The position numbers and the translations under genes were made by a program. Shown here piece by piece: positions 42,331 through 57,827 of a stretch of 64,000 bases of DNA. Position 1 is the stretch's first letter. The number at the start of each line of letters is the position of its first letter. The notes under the pieces are model-generated. The model searched no databases, was not told where the DNA came from, and worked only from the letters and a program-made list of their open reading frames with translations. Source of the DNA: Arthrobacter_H rhombi (GTDB lineage: Bacteria; Actinomycetota; Actinomycetes; Actinomycetales; Micrococcaceae); assembly GCF_039526245.1 (NCBI RefSeq), contig NZ_BAAAIV010000004.1, positions 124,001 through 188,000 on the forward strand, read 5' to 3'.

Positions 42331-42704
42331 TACTTATTCTCCTTCTTGGCGCCGTAGCGGGAGCGAGCCTGCTTACGGTTCTTCACGCCCTGCGTATCAA
42401 GTGCACCGCGGACGATCTTGTAACGGACACCCGGAAGGTCCTTCACGCGGCCGCCGCGAACGAGCACGATGGAGTGCTCCTGCAGGTTGTGGCCGACGCC
42501 GGGAATGTATGCGGTGACCTCAACGCCGCCGGCAAGGCGCACGCGGGCAACCTTACGCAGTGCGGAGTTCGGCTTCTTCGGGGTGGTGGTGTACACACGG
42601 GTGCATACGCCACGACGCATCGGGTTGCCCTTCAGGGCAGGGGCCTTGGTCTTGTTGACCTTCGGCGAGCGGCCCTTGCGGACCAACTGCTGAATAGTAG
42701 GCAC
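42330..42704 (-). CDS. rpsL: 30S ribosomal protein S12
   Basis: Decoding-centre protein, 124 residues. PTIQQLVRKGRSPKVNKTK, YTTTPKKPNSALRKVARV and GGRVKDLPGVRYKIVRGALD are present. The lysines of TPKKPNS and RVKDLPG, mutated in streptomycin-resistant strains, are wild type. GTG start with CCGGAGGACACGAAA. First gene of the str unit. Confidence 0.97.
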   Translation of the reverse strand: MPTIQQLVRKGRSPKVNKTKAPALKGNPMRRGVCTRVYTTTPKKPNSALRKVARVRLAGGVEVTAYIPGVGHNLQEHSIVLVRGGRVKDLPGVRYKIVRGALDTQGVKNRKQARSRYGAKKENK

Positions 42705-43157
42705 TTTCGTGTCCTCCGGTTTCTTGGTTCTGCTGTGCCCGAGCCCAACGTGCGGCTGGCAGGCACTGCGCTTTTGGTCGTTTCATCGCAGCGCTTGCGG
42801 TGTCGACCGTAGGCGTGCAAAAGTGTGGCATTTGTTGCGCAAGTTCCCCGCAACCCGGACCGTGTCCATTTGCCACACATAAAAACAATTACCCATATCC
42901 TAACACGGCCGCGGACCCGCCCGGAAACGCGCCTGCGGCCATCGCCAGCGCCGGCCGCGGCACCGTCGACCGCCGGGTCGCATCAACCAGGAATGGGGAC
43001 CCCGGCCAGTCGCCGGCTCCACTCCCCAGCCGAATCCACGCACAAACCGCACCCTCACGTCGCATTACGGCCCAATTCTGCCTTTTTCTCCGTCTAGGCG
43101 CGAAGTCACCTAGGTGTGTAATCACCTAGAAATAACAGTGAAACGGACGCAGACATG
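42705..43157 (-). promoter_or_regulatory. str operon upstream region with repeated TCACCTAG motif
   Basis: 450 bases without a gene. A possible -10 TAGGAT lies at 42897-42902 (minus strand), with no convincing -35. At 43106-43113 and 43122-43129 TCACCTAG occurs twice with 16-base periodicity. The first copy extends to the palindrome CACCTAGGTG, so read on the minus strand it forms CTAGGTG-N6-CACCTAG. It could be an operator; I cannot name the regulator. Confidence 0.35.
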
Positions 43158-43193
43158 CCGATGGCCGGCACCCCTGAGGGTGCCGGCCATCGG
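43158..43193 (-). terminator. hairpin terminator of rpoBC
   Basis: A perfect 16-base stem (CCGATGGCCGGCACCC against GGGTGCCGGCCATCGG, loop CTGA or its complement), 22 bases after the rpoC stop. No U-tract follows on the minus strand, so it is a hairpin-only candidate. Confidence 0.65.
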
Positions 43194-43214
43194 TTGGTCC
43201 ATGGACCGCTGGTA

Positions 43215-47105
<3,891 letters not shown>

Positions 47106-47191
47106 ATGGTCCCTGTCTCTCTCTTGTTCTGAAGAAGTCTGGTGTTCATCGGCAGGTACTGGACCTGCCGGGGAGGGGAAAAGGATTGGGG

Positions 47192-47236
47192 ACGACGGCG
47201 GGTGCCCGGCACGGGGTGCCGGGCCACCGCCGTCGT
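47192..47236 (-). other. large intercistronic hairpin, rpoB-rpoC
   Basis: Two 20-base arms (18 paired) around a five-base loop, starting one base after the rpoB stop. The outer arm is ACGACGGCGG/CCGCCGTCGT. There is no U-tract, so it could set the beta:beta' ratio by partial termination or by protecting mRNA ends. Confidence 0.65.
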
Positions 47237-47237
47237 G

Positions 47238-50744
<3,507 letters not shown>

Positions 50745-51087
50745 GATGGATCCTTCCACAGACCGTCAGGTTTCCGACGCCATCCCCGCCCGGGATGAGG
50801 AACCCGGAACACCACCAAACATCGGGCCCACCGCTATATGAAGGCCGACTGGAAAGAGGGAAGACGCAAGGATCCACATTACACGTCTATGGAGAATCTG
50901 TCCACCATACTAGATGTTCGGCAAAAAGGCCCGTACCGGAAGCAAAAAAATTTGGCGGGCCGCCCTGCGGACGATGCATCCGCGGCTCCCAGCAGCTTTC
51001 GTCACCGCGGGCCACCGCACTTTGGTCATTATGGCCTGCGTCACGATAATTGGGAGAAGACCAGTTTTCGACGAAAGTGAGCGCACC
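50745..51087. promoter_or_regulatory. divergent promoter region rpoB / thiolase
   Basis: 343 bases without a gene. On the plus strand TTGGTC (51022-51027), a 17-base spacer and GATAAT (51045-51050) serve the thiolase. On the minus strand TAGTAT (50907-50912) is a candidate rpoB -10 without a good -35, about 165 bases before the TTG. T-rich tracts lie near 50925-50950. Confidence 0.5.
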
Positions 51088-52281
51088 ATGTCCGACCCCC
51101 GCGACGCAGTCATCATTTCGGGGTCGCGTACCCCCTTCGGCCGGCTCAAGGGCCAGCTGGCGAGTTTCACCGCCGTGGAACTCGGCGCTGCGGCCATCAC
51201 CGGCGCGCTGGACAAGGCAGGGGTGCCTGCGGGCGACGTCCAGGCCGTCATCCTGGGCCATGTGGTGCAGGCAGGCTGTGGACAGAACCCGGCGCGCCAG
51301 TCGGCCATCAAGGCAGGCATTGGCTGGGACGTCCCCACGGTGACCATCAACAAGGTCTGCCTCTCTGGCCTGGCTGCCATCACCGATGCCGCCCGCCTGG
51401 TCCGCCTCGGTGAGGCCGATGTCGTCGTTGCCGGCGGTCAGGAGTCGATGACCAACGCCCCCCACCTGCTGCCCGGCAGCCGGAAGGGCTGGAACTACGG
51501 CAGCTTCACCGCCGTCGATTCCGTCGACCACGACGGATTGACCGACGCCTTCGACGGCCAGTCCATGGGGGTGAGCACCGAAACCAAGAACGGCGAATTG
51601 GGAATCGAGCGGCTGCCGCAGGACGAGGTTGCCGCGGCATCGCACCAGCGGGCAGCCGCTGCCCAGGAGTCGGGTACGTTCGACGCCGAAATCGTCGCGC
51701 TCCAGGTTCCCCAGCGCAAGGGCGATCCGCTGACCGTCGACACGGACGAGGGCATCCGACCCAACACCACGGCTGAGACCCTGGGCGGACTCCGTCCGGC
51801 CTTCGCCAAGGACGGCACCATCACTGCGGGGAATTCGTCCCCACTCTCCGATGGGGCAGCCGCCGTCGTCGTGGCATCCCGTCAGTACGCGGAGAGCAAG
51901 GGCCTGGAAATCCTTGCCGTGATCGGAGCTCCAGGACAGGTGGCCGGTCCGGACACTTCCCTGCATTCGCAACCCTCCAACGCCATCAATTCCGCCCTGG
52001 CAAAGGCAGGATGGTCGGTCAACGATCTGGACTTCATCGAGATCAACGAGGCGTTTGGAGCCGTGGCCTGCCAGTCGCTGAAGGACCTGGACTACCCGCT
52101 GGAGAAGACGAACATCCACGGCGGCGCCATTGCCCTGGGCCACCCGATTGGCGCTTCCGGAGCACGCTTGGCGCTGCATGCCGCCCTCGAGTTGCAGCGT
52201 CGTGGCGGGGGCAAGGCAGCGGTCAGCCTGTGCGGCGGTGGCGGTCAGGGAGAAGCCCTGCTGTTGTCCCGCGACGCCTGA
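51088..52281 (+). CDS. acetyl-CoA C-acetyltransferase (thiolase)
   Basis: Condenses two acetyl-CoA or cleaves 3-ketoacyl-CoA. The 397-residue protein has the acyl-accepting Cys in NKVCLSGLAAI. The His is in GGAIALGHPIGASGAR and the second Cys in SLCGGGGQGEALL, a complete active site. ATG at 51088; the frame is open further up through the promoter. It stands between rpoB and the acyltransferase with no beta-oxidation partners, so the direction of the reaction is unclear. Convergent neighbour 15 bases away. Confidence 0.92.
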   Translation: MSDPRDAVIISGSRTPFGRLKGQLASFTAVELGAAAITGALDKAGVPAGDVQAVILGHVVQAGCGQNPARQSAIKAGIGWDVPTVTINKVCLSGLAAITDAARLVRLGEADVVVAGGQESMTNAPHLLPGSRKGWNYGSFTAVDSVDHDGLTDAFDGQSMGVSTETKNGELGIERLPQDEVAAASHQRAAAAQESGTFDAEIVALQVPQRKGDPLTVDTDEGIRPNTTAETLGGLRPAFAKDGTITAGNSSPLSDGAAAVVVASRQYAESKGLEILAVIGAPGQVAGPDTSLHSQPSNAINSALAKAGWSVNDLDFIEINEAFGAVACQSLKDLDYPLEKTNIHGGAIALGHPIGASGARLALHAALELQRRGGGKAAVSLCGGGGQGEALLLSRDA

Positions 52282-52296
52282 ATCGACAGGACCCGC

Positions 52297-53568
52297 TTAG
52301 AGGCCCCGGGTGATTCCGCCTTGGTTGTGGGGAATCGCCCGGGAAATCGGCTTGCGGGAATCCTCGGCAGCACCGGCACGTGCCGCGAATTCCCGCGCTG
52401 GCGCCCGCAGGGCAACTACTGAGTCAACTGCGGCGGTGACCGCCTTGCCGAGGCGTCGCCCGATTTTCTGCTCGACGAACCGGTAGACCAGGTACGCGGC
52501 AATCCCCGACGCAGCCATCGCCAGGGCGAGGATGACCGGACGCGGGAGGTGCCCGCTGAGCTGGTCGATGATCCACCAGCCCCAGATCTCGTGCAGCAGG
52601 TAGATCGGGTAGGTCAGTGCCCCTGCCAGCGACAGTCCGGGCAGATCCACACGGCGCAGCGGGGTGAGCACCAGGACGGCGATCAGCGCGAAGATCCCCA
52701 CGACGATGCCCCAGTAGACCTGGGGCGGGACCGAGTACCCCACCAGGTCCATGGCCTCGGCGCTACCGGTCTTCCCGGTCAGCCACGCGGCCTGGACCAC
52801 ATTCAGGCCGAGCACCGCCCACCTGAGCGGCGTGTGGCCAAACCGGTAGATCAGGAACAGGCACATGCCACCAGCAAAGAGTGCAGCGTGGTCTGGAATG
52901 AGGGCCTGTCGCACGAAGTTGCTTGAGATCATCGGTGCCAGGAATCCCACCAGGGGCCAGATTGCGGCGAAAGCCAGGATACGGCGGCGCGTGACCCACC
53001 CGAGCATCATCAAGACCAGGATGAGGCCGTAGAAGCGCATCTCCACCCAGAGCGTCCAGTAGACACCGTCGACGTGCGGGACGTGGAATCCGGTCTGCAT
53101 CATCGTCAGGTTCACCACCCAGTCGAGGAAGCTCAGCCGCTCCCCCATTGATGGCCAGATGAAGAAGATCAGGACCCCCGTGGCCAGCACGGCCACCCAG
53201 TAGGCAGGGAACAAGCGCCCCACACGGGATCCGATGAACTGGGCGGGTCTCTTGCCATAGGCGGAGAGCAGGATGACGAAACCACTGATCACGAAGAAGA
53301 GCGGCACTCCCATGTTCCCGAAGACGCTGACCCGGGACAGGTTCGGCCAGGCGGCCTTGGCGGGTTCGATCCCCCAGTAGCCGTGGTGCCATGCGGTGTA
53401 GTGGTAGAAGATGACGCCCACGGCGGCCAGCAGACGTACGCCGTCGAGCAGGGCGAGTCGAGCACCCTTGCGCGGGGACCCGTTCCGTCCCTGGGAGACA
53501 TCTGGATTCGATGATTCCCCCGGGGTCGTCGCGCCCGGACGGGGGGCGGTGATCGTGGAACTGGACAC
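52297..53568 (-). CDS. acyltransferase 3 family membrane protein (OafA-like)
   Basis: Probably transfers acyl groups to surface glycans. The 423-residue protein has about ten membrane helices. The family start LLDGVRLLAAVGVIFYHYTA carries the conserved His. FFVISGFVILLSAYGKRP and FIGSRVGRLFPAYWVAVL carry the Arg motif. Both ends are polar and Pro/Ser- or Arg-rich. GTG start with AAGGAGATCGATCTC. There is no SGNH domain. The acceptor is unknown; the rhamnose/glucuronate genes elsewhere in the window are possible links. Confidence 0.88.
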   Translation of the reverse strand: MSSSTITAPRPGATTPGESSNPDVSQGRNGSPRKGARLALLDGVRLLAAVGVIFYHYTAWHHGYWGIEPAKAAWPNLSRVSVFGNMGVPLFFVISGFVILLSAYGKRPAQFIGSRVGRLFPAYWVAVLATGVLIFFIWPSMGERLSFLDWVVNLTMMQTGFHVPHVDGVYWTLWVEMRFYGLILVLMMLGWVTRRRILAFAAIWPLVGFLAPMISSNFVRQALIPDHAALFAGGMCLFLIYRFGHTPLRWAVLGLNVVQAAWLTGKTGSAEAMDLVGYSVPPQVYWGIVVGIFALIAVLVLTPLRRVDLPGLSLAGALTYPIYLLHEIWGWWIIDQLSGHLPRPVILALAMAASGIAAYLVYRFVEQKIGRRLGKAVTAAVDSVVALRAPAREFAARAGAAEDSRKPISRAIPHNQGGITRGL

Positions 53569-53684
53569 GAGATCGATCTCCTTCCCCGCTGCGCGTTATC
53601 AAGTCGTTACCTAACACGGTAGCAAAACCGCCGCGTCAAACCGAACGAATGTGACGCCCGCGACAGCGAGGGGCCACTTAAAAA

Positions 53685-53749
53685 GCGGAACCCCGCACAC
53701 CNNNNNNNNNNNNNNNNNNNNNNNNNNNNNNNNNTGTGCGGGGTTCCGC
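53685..53749 (-). terminator. rplJL terminator with a 33-N gap in its loop
   Basis: GCGGAACCCCGCACA (53685-53699) and TGTGCGGGGTTCCGC (53735-53749) are perfect 15-base arms, followed on the minus strand by TTTTTAAG. The Ns (53702-53734) fall in the loop, so the true loop is probably short. Confidence 0.85.
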
Positions 53750-53765
53750 CTGAAACGAGGTGAGG

Positions 53766-54140
53766 CTACTTGACCGTGACGGTCGCGCCGGCGGCCTCGA
53801 GGGCCTCCTTGGCCTTCTCGGCAGCTTCCTTGGTGGCAGCTTCCAGAACGGCCTTGGGGGCGCCGTCCACGAGGTCCTTGGCTTCCTTCAGTCCGAGGGA
53901 CGTCAGGGAGCGAACTTCCTTGATCACTGCGATCTTCTTGTCGCCGGCTGCTTCGAGCACGACGTCGAATTCGGTCTGCTCTTCGGCGGCCTCGGCGGCA
54001 CCGCCGGCCGGGCCGGCAACGGCGACAGCAGCGGCGGTGACCTCGAAGGTCTCCTCGAAGGTCTTAACGAACTCGGAGAGCTCGATGATGGTCATTTCCT
54101 TGAAAGCCTCAAGGAGCTCTTCGGTGGTGAGCTTCGCCAT
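53766..54140 (-). CDS. rplL: 50S ribosomal protein L7/L12
   Basis: Multi-copy stalk protein recruiting translation GTPases, 124 residues. The N-terminal dimer domain is MAKLTTEELLEAFKEMTIIE, with an Ala/Gly-rich hinge (residues about 38-55). The C-terminal domain has AGDKKIAVIKEVRSLTSLGL and KEAKDLVDGAPKAV. Follows rplJ after 68 bases and ends at a strong terminator rather than running into rpoB. Confidence 0.97.
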   Translation of the reverse strand: MAKLTTEELLEAFKEMTIIELSEFVKTFEETFEVTAAAVAVAGPAGGAAEAAEEQTEFDVVLEAAGDKKIAVIKEVRSLTSLGLKEAKDLVDGAPKAVLEAATKEAAEKAKEALEAAGATVTVK

Positions 54141-54208
54141 GATGTGGCGTCCTTTCCATGGGGCGGCACGATTCGGTGCCGCGAGATGTTTGGTGGTGTG
54201 AAGGGCCC

Positions 54209-54778
54209 TTAGGCTTCTTCGGTGGCAGCGTCGGCAGCAGGTGCTTCCTCGGCCTCAGCGGCGGGAGCTTCGGCCGGAGCCGACGCTGCACCACCTTCTT
54301 CTTCACGCTTTGCACGCAGTGCCTCGATGATGCGGGCTGCGGCGGATGCCGGAGCCTGGAGGACACCGGCCACGCGGGCCAGCTGGTGCTCGCGGGACTC
54401 GAGTGCGGCCAGTGCGGCCACCTCGGATGCGTCCATGGCCTTGCCATCGAAGTAACCGGTCTTGATGACCAGCTTCTCGTTGGCCTTGGCAAAATCCGTC
54501 AGGCTCTTGGCCGCGGCCACTGCATCGCCCTTGATAAAGGCGATAGCGGTCGGGCCGGCCAGCTGGCCATCGAATGCTTCGATGCCGGCTTCCTTGGCTG
54601 CGATGCCCGTCAGAGTGTTCTTCACGACCGAGAACTTGGTGTCTTGACCAAGTGAACGGCGCAACTCCTTGAGCTGTGCAACGGTGAGCCCACGGTATTC
54701 GGTCAGGACAGCGGCGCCCGACTCCTTGAAGTCGTTGATGATTTCCTCAACTGCGGAAATCTTGATCTGCGTTGCCAT
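54209..54778 (-). CDS. rplJ: 50S ribosomal protein L10
   Basis: Stalk base protein that binds 23S rRNA and anchors L12 dimers. The 189-residue protein has AVLTEYRGLTVAQLKELRRS and KNTLTGIAAKEAGIEAF. The C-terminal helix for L12 ends in an Ala/Glu-rich tail. Preceded by an L10-type leader with an attenuator-like hairpin; L10-L12 binding there is the known autoregulation of the family. Confidence 0.96.
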   Translation of the reverse strand: MATQIKISAVEEIINDFKESGAAVLTEYRGLTVAQLKELRRSLGQDTKFSVVKNTLTGIAAKEAGIEAFDGQLAGPTAIAFIKGDAVAAAKSLTDFAKANEKLVIKTGYFDGKAMDASEVAALAALESREHQLARVAGVLQAPASAAARIIEALRAKREEEGGAASAPAEAPAAEAEEAPAADAATEEA

Positions 54779-54845
54779 AACCCTCCTTCCGGGGATTGTC
54801 TCTGAGTCGGCCTACCCGGTCCACACACCCCGGAGGGGCTGGCAT

Positions 54846-54945
54846 AAAAAACGCCCCGCGCAGATGCACGGGGCTTCTCAACCCTGGGCGGCATATGCCA
54901 CCCTGGGGAGGAAAACTTCGTTCACCTGCGTAGGCCGCCCCTTAG
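54846..54945 (-). ncRNA. L10-type leader with terminator-like hairpin
   Basis: Reading towards rplJ, the sequence GGCCTACGCAGGTGAACGAA (near 54912-54935) resembles the L10-binding part of rplJ leaders. A hairpin CCCAGGGTGGC-ATAT-GCCGCCCAGGG follows. Then comes GCCCCG...CGGGGC directly followed by TTTTTT (54846-54877). Such a terminator before rplJ fits attenuation, although it could also end transcripts from the upstream GNAT gene. Confidence 0.65.
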
Positions 54946-55011
54946 CTGGGACTTTCGGGTGGAGTCCGTGCGGACACGGGACACCACCGACCGACGGTCT
55001 TTGGTTCGTTT

Positions 55012-55041
55012 AGCTTATCCCGCCCGGACCGGCTCGGCCAA
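55012..55041 (-). promoter_or_regulatory. promoter of rplJ-rplL
   Basis: Minus strand: TTGGCC (55036-55041), 18-base spacer, TAAGCT (55012-55017). Start near 55005, which leaves a leader of about 225 bases. Confidence 0.55.
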
Positions 55042-55072
55042 ATCGAGCCGGCCCATCTCCGACGCCACCGGC

Positions 55073-56188
55073 CTATTTTCGGATCCAGCCAGGCTCCACC
55101 AAGCAGGCAGCGAAGCCCAACGCTTCATTTATCCGCAGCATGTAGGCATTTTCGGCCGCGTTCCAGGTGTAGATCCGTTCCACTGCCGGCTGCAGCCGCA
55201 CCAGTTCACGATGATTTCGTGCCTTGGCCAACTGGCCGAGACGATGTCCCCGGTGCTCCGGGAGCACCAACGTCCCTTCCTGGAAGGCCAGGTCCTTCCG
55301 GCCGGCAAAGACCACCAATTCGGTATAGGCCACCAGCCGTCCGGTCGCCTCATGCCGGGCCACGGTGACCACGTTGCCGGTCCCCTGCCGCCGGCGCCGA
55401 TCCTCCATCGTGCGCAAGCGGGTGGCGTCCCATCGGGACGGTTCGAATTCCAGGCCTCCCGCGGGAGGGTCGGTATCCATCCGCTCGATGATGCGGCAAT
55501 AGTCATCGACCGCCCACTCGGGGACGGGCCCGGTCCACGAGATCGTCTCGTAGCCGTCAGACCCAGCGAGTGCCTCACGCTCCAGCCCGTCCCACACGGC
55601 GAAATCCGCCGGCCCGATCTCCACGCGGCTGCCCCGCTCGATTTGCCCCAGGACAAACCCGCAACTGCGCGCGAACGCCGTCGAAGCCGAGGAGGCATCC
55701 ACCCACCCGGCCCCCGATTCGGGGGCCACGGCCGAGACCCCGGGGCCCGGAGCCCCCACCGAGTCCCCGAACGACAGGGACAATTCGGAATAGCCGTTGA
55801 GAATGGTGCGCCCTTCCCGGGCACAGACCGAGGCCGCGTGGTCCAGCAAGCGGGTCCCGACCCCCTGGCGGCGCCACTGCGGGGCGACCACGAGGTCGAT
55901 ATCCGCGGCCTCGAGGTTCTCGGCCTGCGGCAGGAAGACCATCGCCGCGGCGATGACGGGCGCGGTGGCGTCCGCGCCGGAGCGCGCTACGAGCAGCAGA
56001 TTCCGCCCGTAGGGGCTCGGCTGCATGCGGGCCAGCTGCACGGCATCGGGCGACACCAGGTCGTCGTGCCCCAGTTCTTGCAGTGCGGCGTCGCGGAACA
56101 GCTGCTGGATCTGCGCGAAGGCGGTTCCTTCGGGCGTGTCAAGCGCGGCCGGGACCTTAAGATCCTCGATGGCGAGCTGGCTGGTCAT
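55073..56188 (-). CDS. tandem GNAT-family N-acetyltransferase
   Basis: A 371-residue protein with two GNAT folds. The first has VVAPQWRRQGVGTRLLDHAA (acetyl-CoA loop). The second has VLPEHRGHRLGQLAKARNHR and the late YTWNAAENAYMLRINEALGF. The layout is like MshD-type double GNATs, but I see no proof of mycothiol synthase activity. ATG at 56188 with GGAGGG. It sits between rplA and rplJ, splitting a usually continuous rplKAJL cluster. Confidence 0.83.
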   Translation of the reverse strand: MTSQLAIEDLKVPAALDTPEGTAFAQIQQLFRDAALQELGHDDLVSPDAVQLARMQPSPYGRNLLLVARSGADATAPVIAAAMVFLPQAENLEAADIDLVVAPQWRRQGVGTRLLDHAASVCAREGRTILNGYSELSLSFGDSVGAPGPGVSAVAPESGAGWVDASSASTAFARSCGFVLGQIERGSRVEIGPADFAVWDGLEREALAGSDGYETISWTGPVPEWAVDDYCRIIERMDTDPPAGGLEFEPSRWDATRLRTMEDRRRRQGTGNVVTVARHEATGRLVAYTELVVFAGRKDLAFQEGTLVLPEHRGHRLGQLAKARNHRELVRLQPAVERIYTWNAAENAYMLRINEALGFAACLVEPGWIRK

Positions 56189-56329
56189 GGCACCCTCCGT
56201 GGGTGATCCGGGAAGTGACTGGTCACTTCTCGACCGATTGGGACTTATCAATCAATACAGTACGTGCCCCTGTGTCGTGCGTAAAGGGGCATGGCAGGAC
56301 TGCTTGAGGAAGAGTGCCGTCCGGGAGGC

Positions 56330-56373
56330 AAAAAAGATCCCCGCCCCTGCCAAAGCAGGATGCGGGGATCTTC
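56330..56373 (-). terminator. intrinsic terminator after rplA
   Basis: AAGATCCCCGC...GCGGGGATCTT with an inner CCTGC/GCAGG stem and TTTTTTG on the minus strand, 30 bases after the rplA stop. Confidence 0.9.
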
Positions 56374-56403
56374 ACGTCGTCCGGTGACCGGACGGGGCTG
56401 ACG

Positions 56404-57111
56404 CTAGGCGCCGACAACGACCTTGGTCACGTTCGGGTCCACCGGGATGCCGGGGCCGAAGGTGGTGGCCACGGTGGCCTTGGAGATGTAGCGGCCCTTG
56501 GAAGCGGAAGGCTTCAGGCGCAGGACCTCGTCGAGGGCTGCCGCGTAGTTCTCCGCCAGCTTCTCGGCGTCGAAGGACACCTTGCCGATGATGAAGTGGA
56601 GGTTGGAGTGCTTGTCGACGCGGAAGTCGATCTTGCCGCCCTTGATGTCATTGACGGCCTTGGCGACGTCCATGGTCACCGTGCCCGTCTTCGGGTTCGG
56701 CATCAGGTTGCGCGGCCCGAGGACCTTGCCGAGACGACCGACCTTGCCCATGAGGTCAGGGGTGGCCACAGCGGCGTCGAAGTCGGTCCAGCCGGCCGAG
56801 ATCTTGGCGATCAGGTCGTCGGAGCCCACGAAGTCGGCGCCGGCCGCGATGGCAGCTTCTGCCTTGTCGCCGTTGGCGAAGACCAGCACGCGGGCGGTCT
56901 TGCCGGTGCCGTGCGGCAGGTTCACGGTGCCGCGAACCATCTGGTCGGCCTTGCGGGGGTCGACGCCGAGGCGGAAGGCCACCTCAACGGTCGAGTCGGT
57001 CTTGGCCGAACCCGTTTCCTTGGCCAAGGCGATGGCCTCGGTCGGGGTGTACAGCTTGTCGCCATCGATCTTGGCGACAGCCGCCTGGAATGCTTTGCTG
57101 CGCTTTGCCAT
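56404..57111 (-). CDS. rplA: 50S ribosomal protein L1
   Basis: L1-stalk protein that helps release E-site tRNA; also a translational repressor of rplKA in other bacteria. The 235-residue protein has GTGKTARVLVFANGDKAEAA, GPRNLMPNPKTGTVTMDVA and GKVSFDAEKLAENYAAAL. Separated from rplK by about 150 bases with imperfect hairpins. Confidence 0.97.
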   Translation of the reverse strand: MAKRSKAFQAAVAKIDGDKLYTPTEAIALAKETGSAKTDSTVEVAFRLGVDPRKADQMVRGTVNLPHGTGKTARVLVFANGDKAEAAIAAGADFVGSDDLIAKISAGWTDFDAAVATPDLMGKVGRLGKVLGPRNLMPNPKTGTVTMDVAKAVNDIKGGKIDFRVDKHSNLHFIIGKVSFDAEKLAENYAAALDEVLRLKPSASKGRYISKATVATTFGPGIPVDPNVTKVVVGA

Positions 57112-57259
57112 CTGCTTGTTCTCCTTATGCAGTCGTGGTCATTCGTGGATCGCGCTGGACCCTGCCACTACGACGCCGGTGGCATCCTCCGGTGGAGGTT
57201 CCGTCGTCGTTCTTTGATGTTGTGGGTGTTCCCGCCGGTGGCGGAAACGGTGGGGGTTA

Positions 57260-57691
57260 TTAGCCCTCGACGGTGATGCCCATGGAGCGGGCGGTGCCGG
57301 CGATGATCTTGGCGGCGGCCTGGATGTCGTTGGCGTTCAGGTCCTCCATCTTGGTGTTGGCGATCTCCTCGACCTGTGCCTGGCTCAGCTTCGCAACCTT
57401 GTCGGTGTGCGGGGTGGCGGAGCCCTTGGCGACGCCTGCAGCCTTCTTGATCAGCTCGGCTGCCGGCGGGGTCTTGGTGATGAAGGTGAAGGAGCGGTCT
57501 TCGTAGACCGTGATCTCCACCGGTACGACATTGCCGCGCTGGGATTCCGTGGCGGCGTTGTACGCCTTGCAGAACTCCATGATGTTGACACCGTGCTGAC
57601 CAAGTGCGGGACCGATCGGCGGTGCCGGGTTGGCGGCACCTGCCTGGATCTGCAGCTTGATGAGGCCGGTGACCTTTTTCTTGGGGGCCAT
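57260..57691 (-). CDS. rplK: 50S ribosomal protein L11
   Basis: GTPase-centre protein, 143 residues. The N-terminal domain has [20 protein letters not shown], including the Pro residues involved in thiostrepton response and stringent control. The C-terminal rRNA-binding domain has [17 protein letters not shown]. It follows nusG after 136 bases, in which two GC-rich hairpins (near 57748-57773 and 57778-57812) are visible. Confidence 0.97.
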
Positions 57692-57827
57692 TTCGGGTCC
57701 TTCTACTCAATGCGTTTTCCTCGGAACACAGGAGCGTGTCCGGGGCTGGTGGCCGCCGTGGCGCGGCGGCCGGATCGTTTCCCGCGGCGGAAAGCGGCCG
57801 CGCGGGAGACGAAGTCTTCGGTGATCC

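Noticed and set aside
42330..42704. Streptomycin or rifampicin resistance changes in rpsL/rpoB
   Set aside because: The lysines of S12 and the Asp, His and Ser of the RpoB rifampicin region are the sensitive forms.
53702..53734. Possible lost gene or mobile element in the N run
   Set aside because: The flanks are exact hairpin arms of one terminator, so the gap is most simply its loop.
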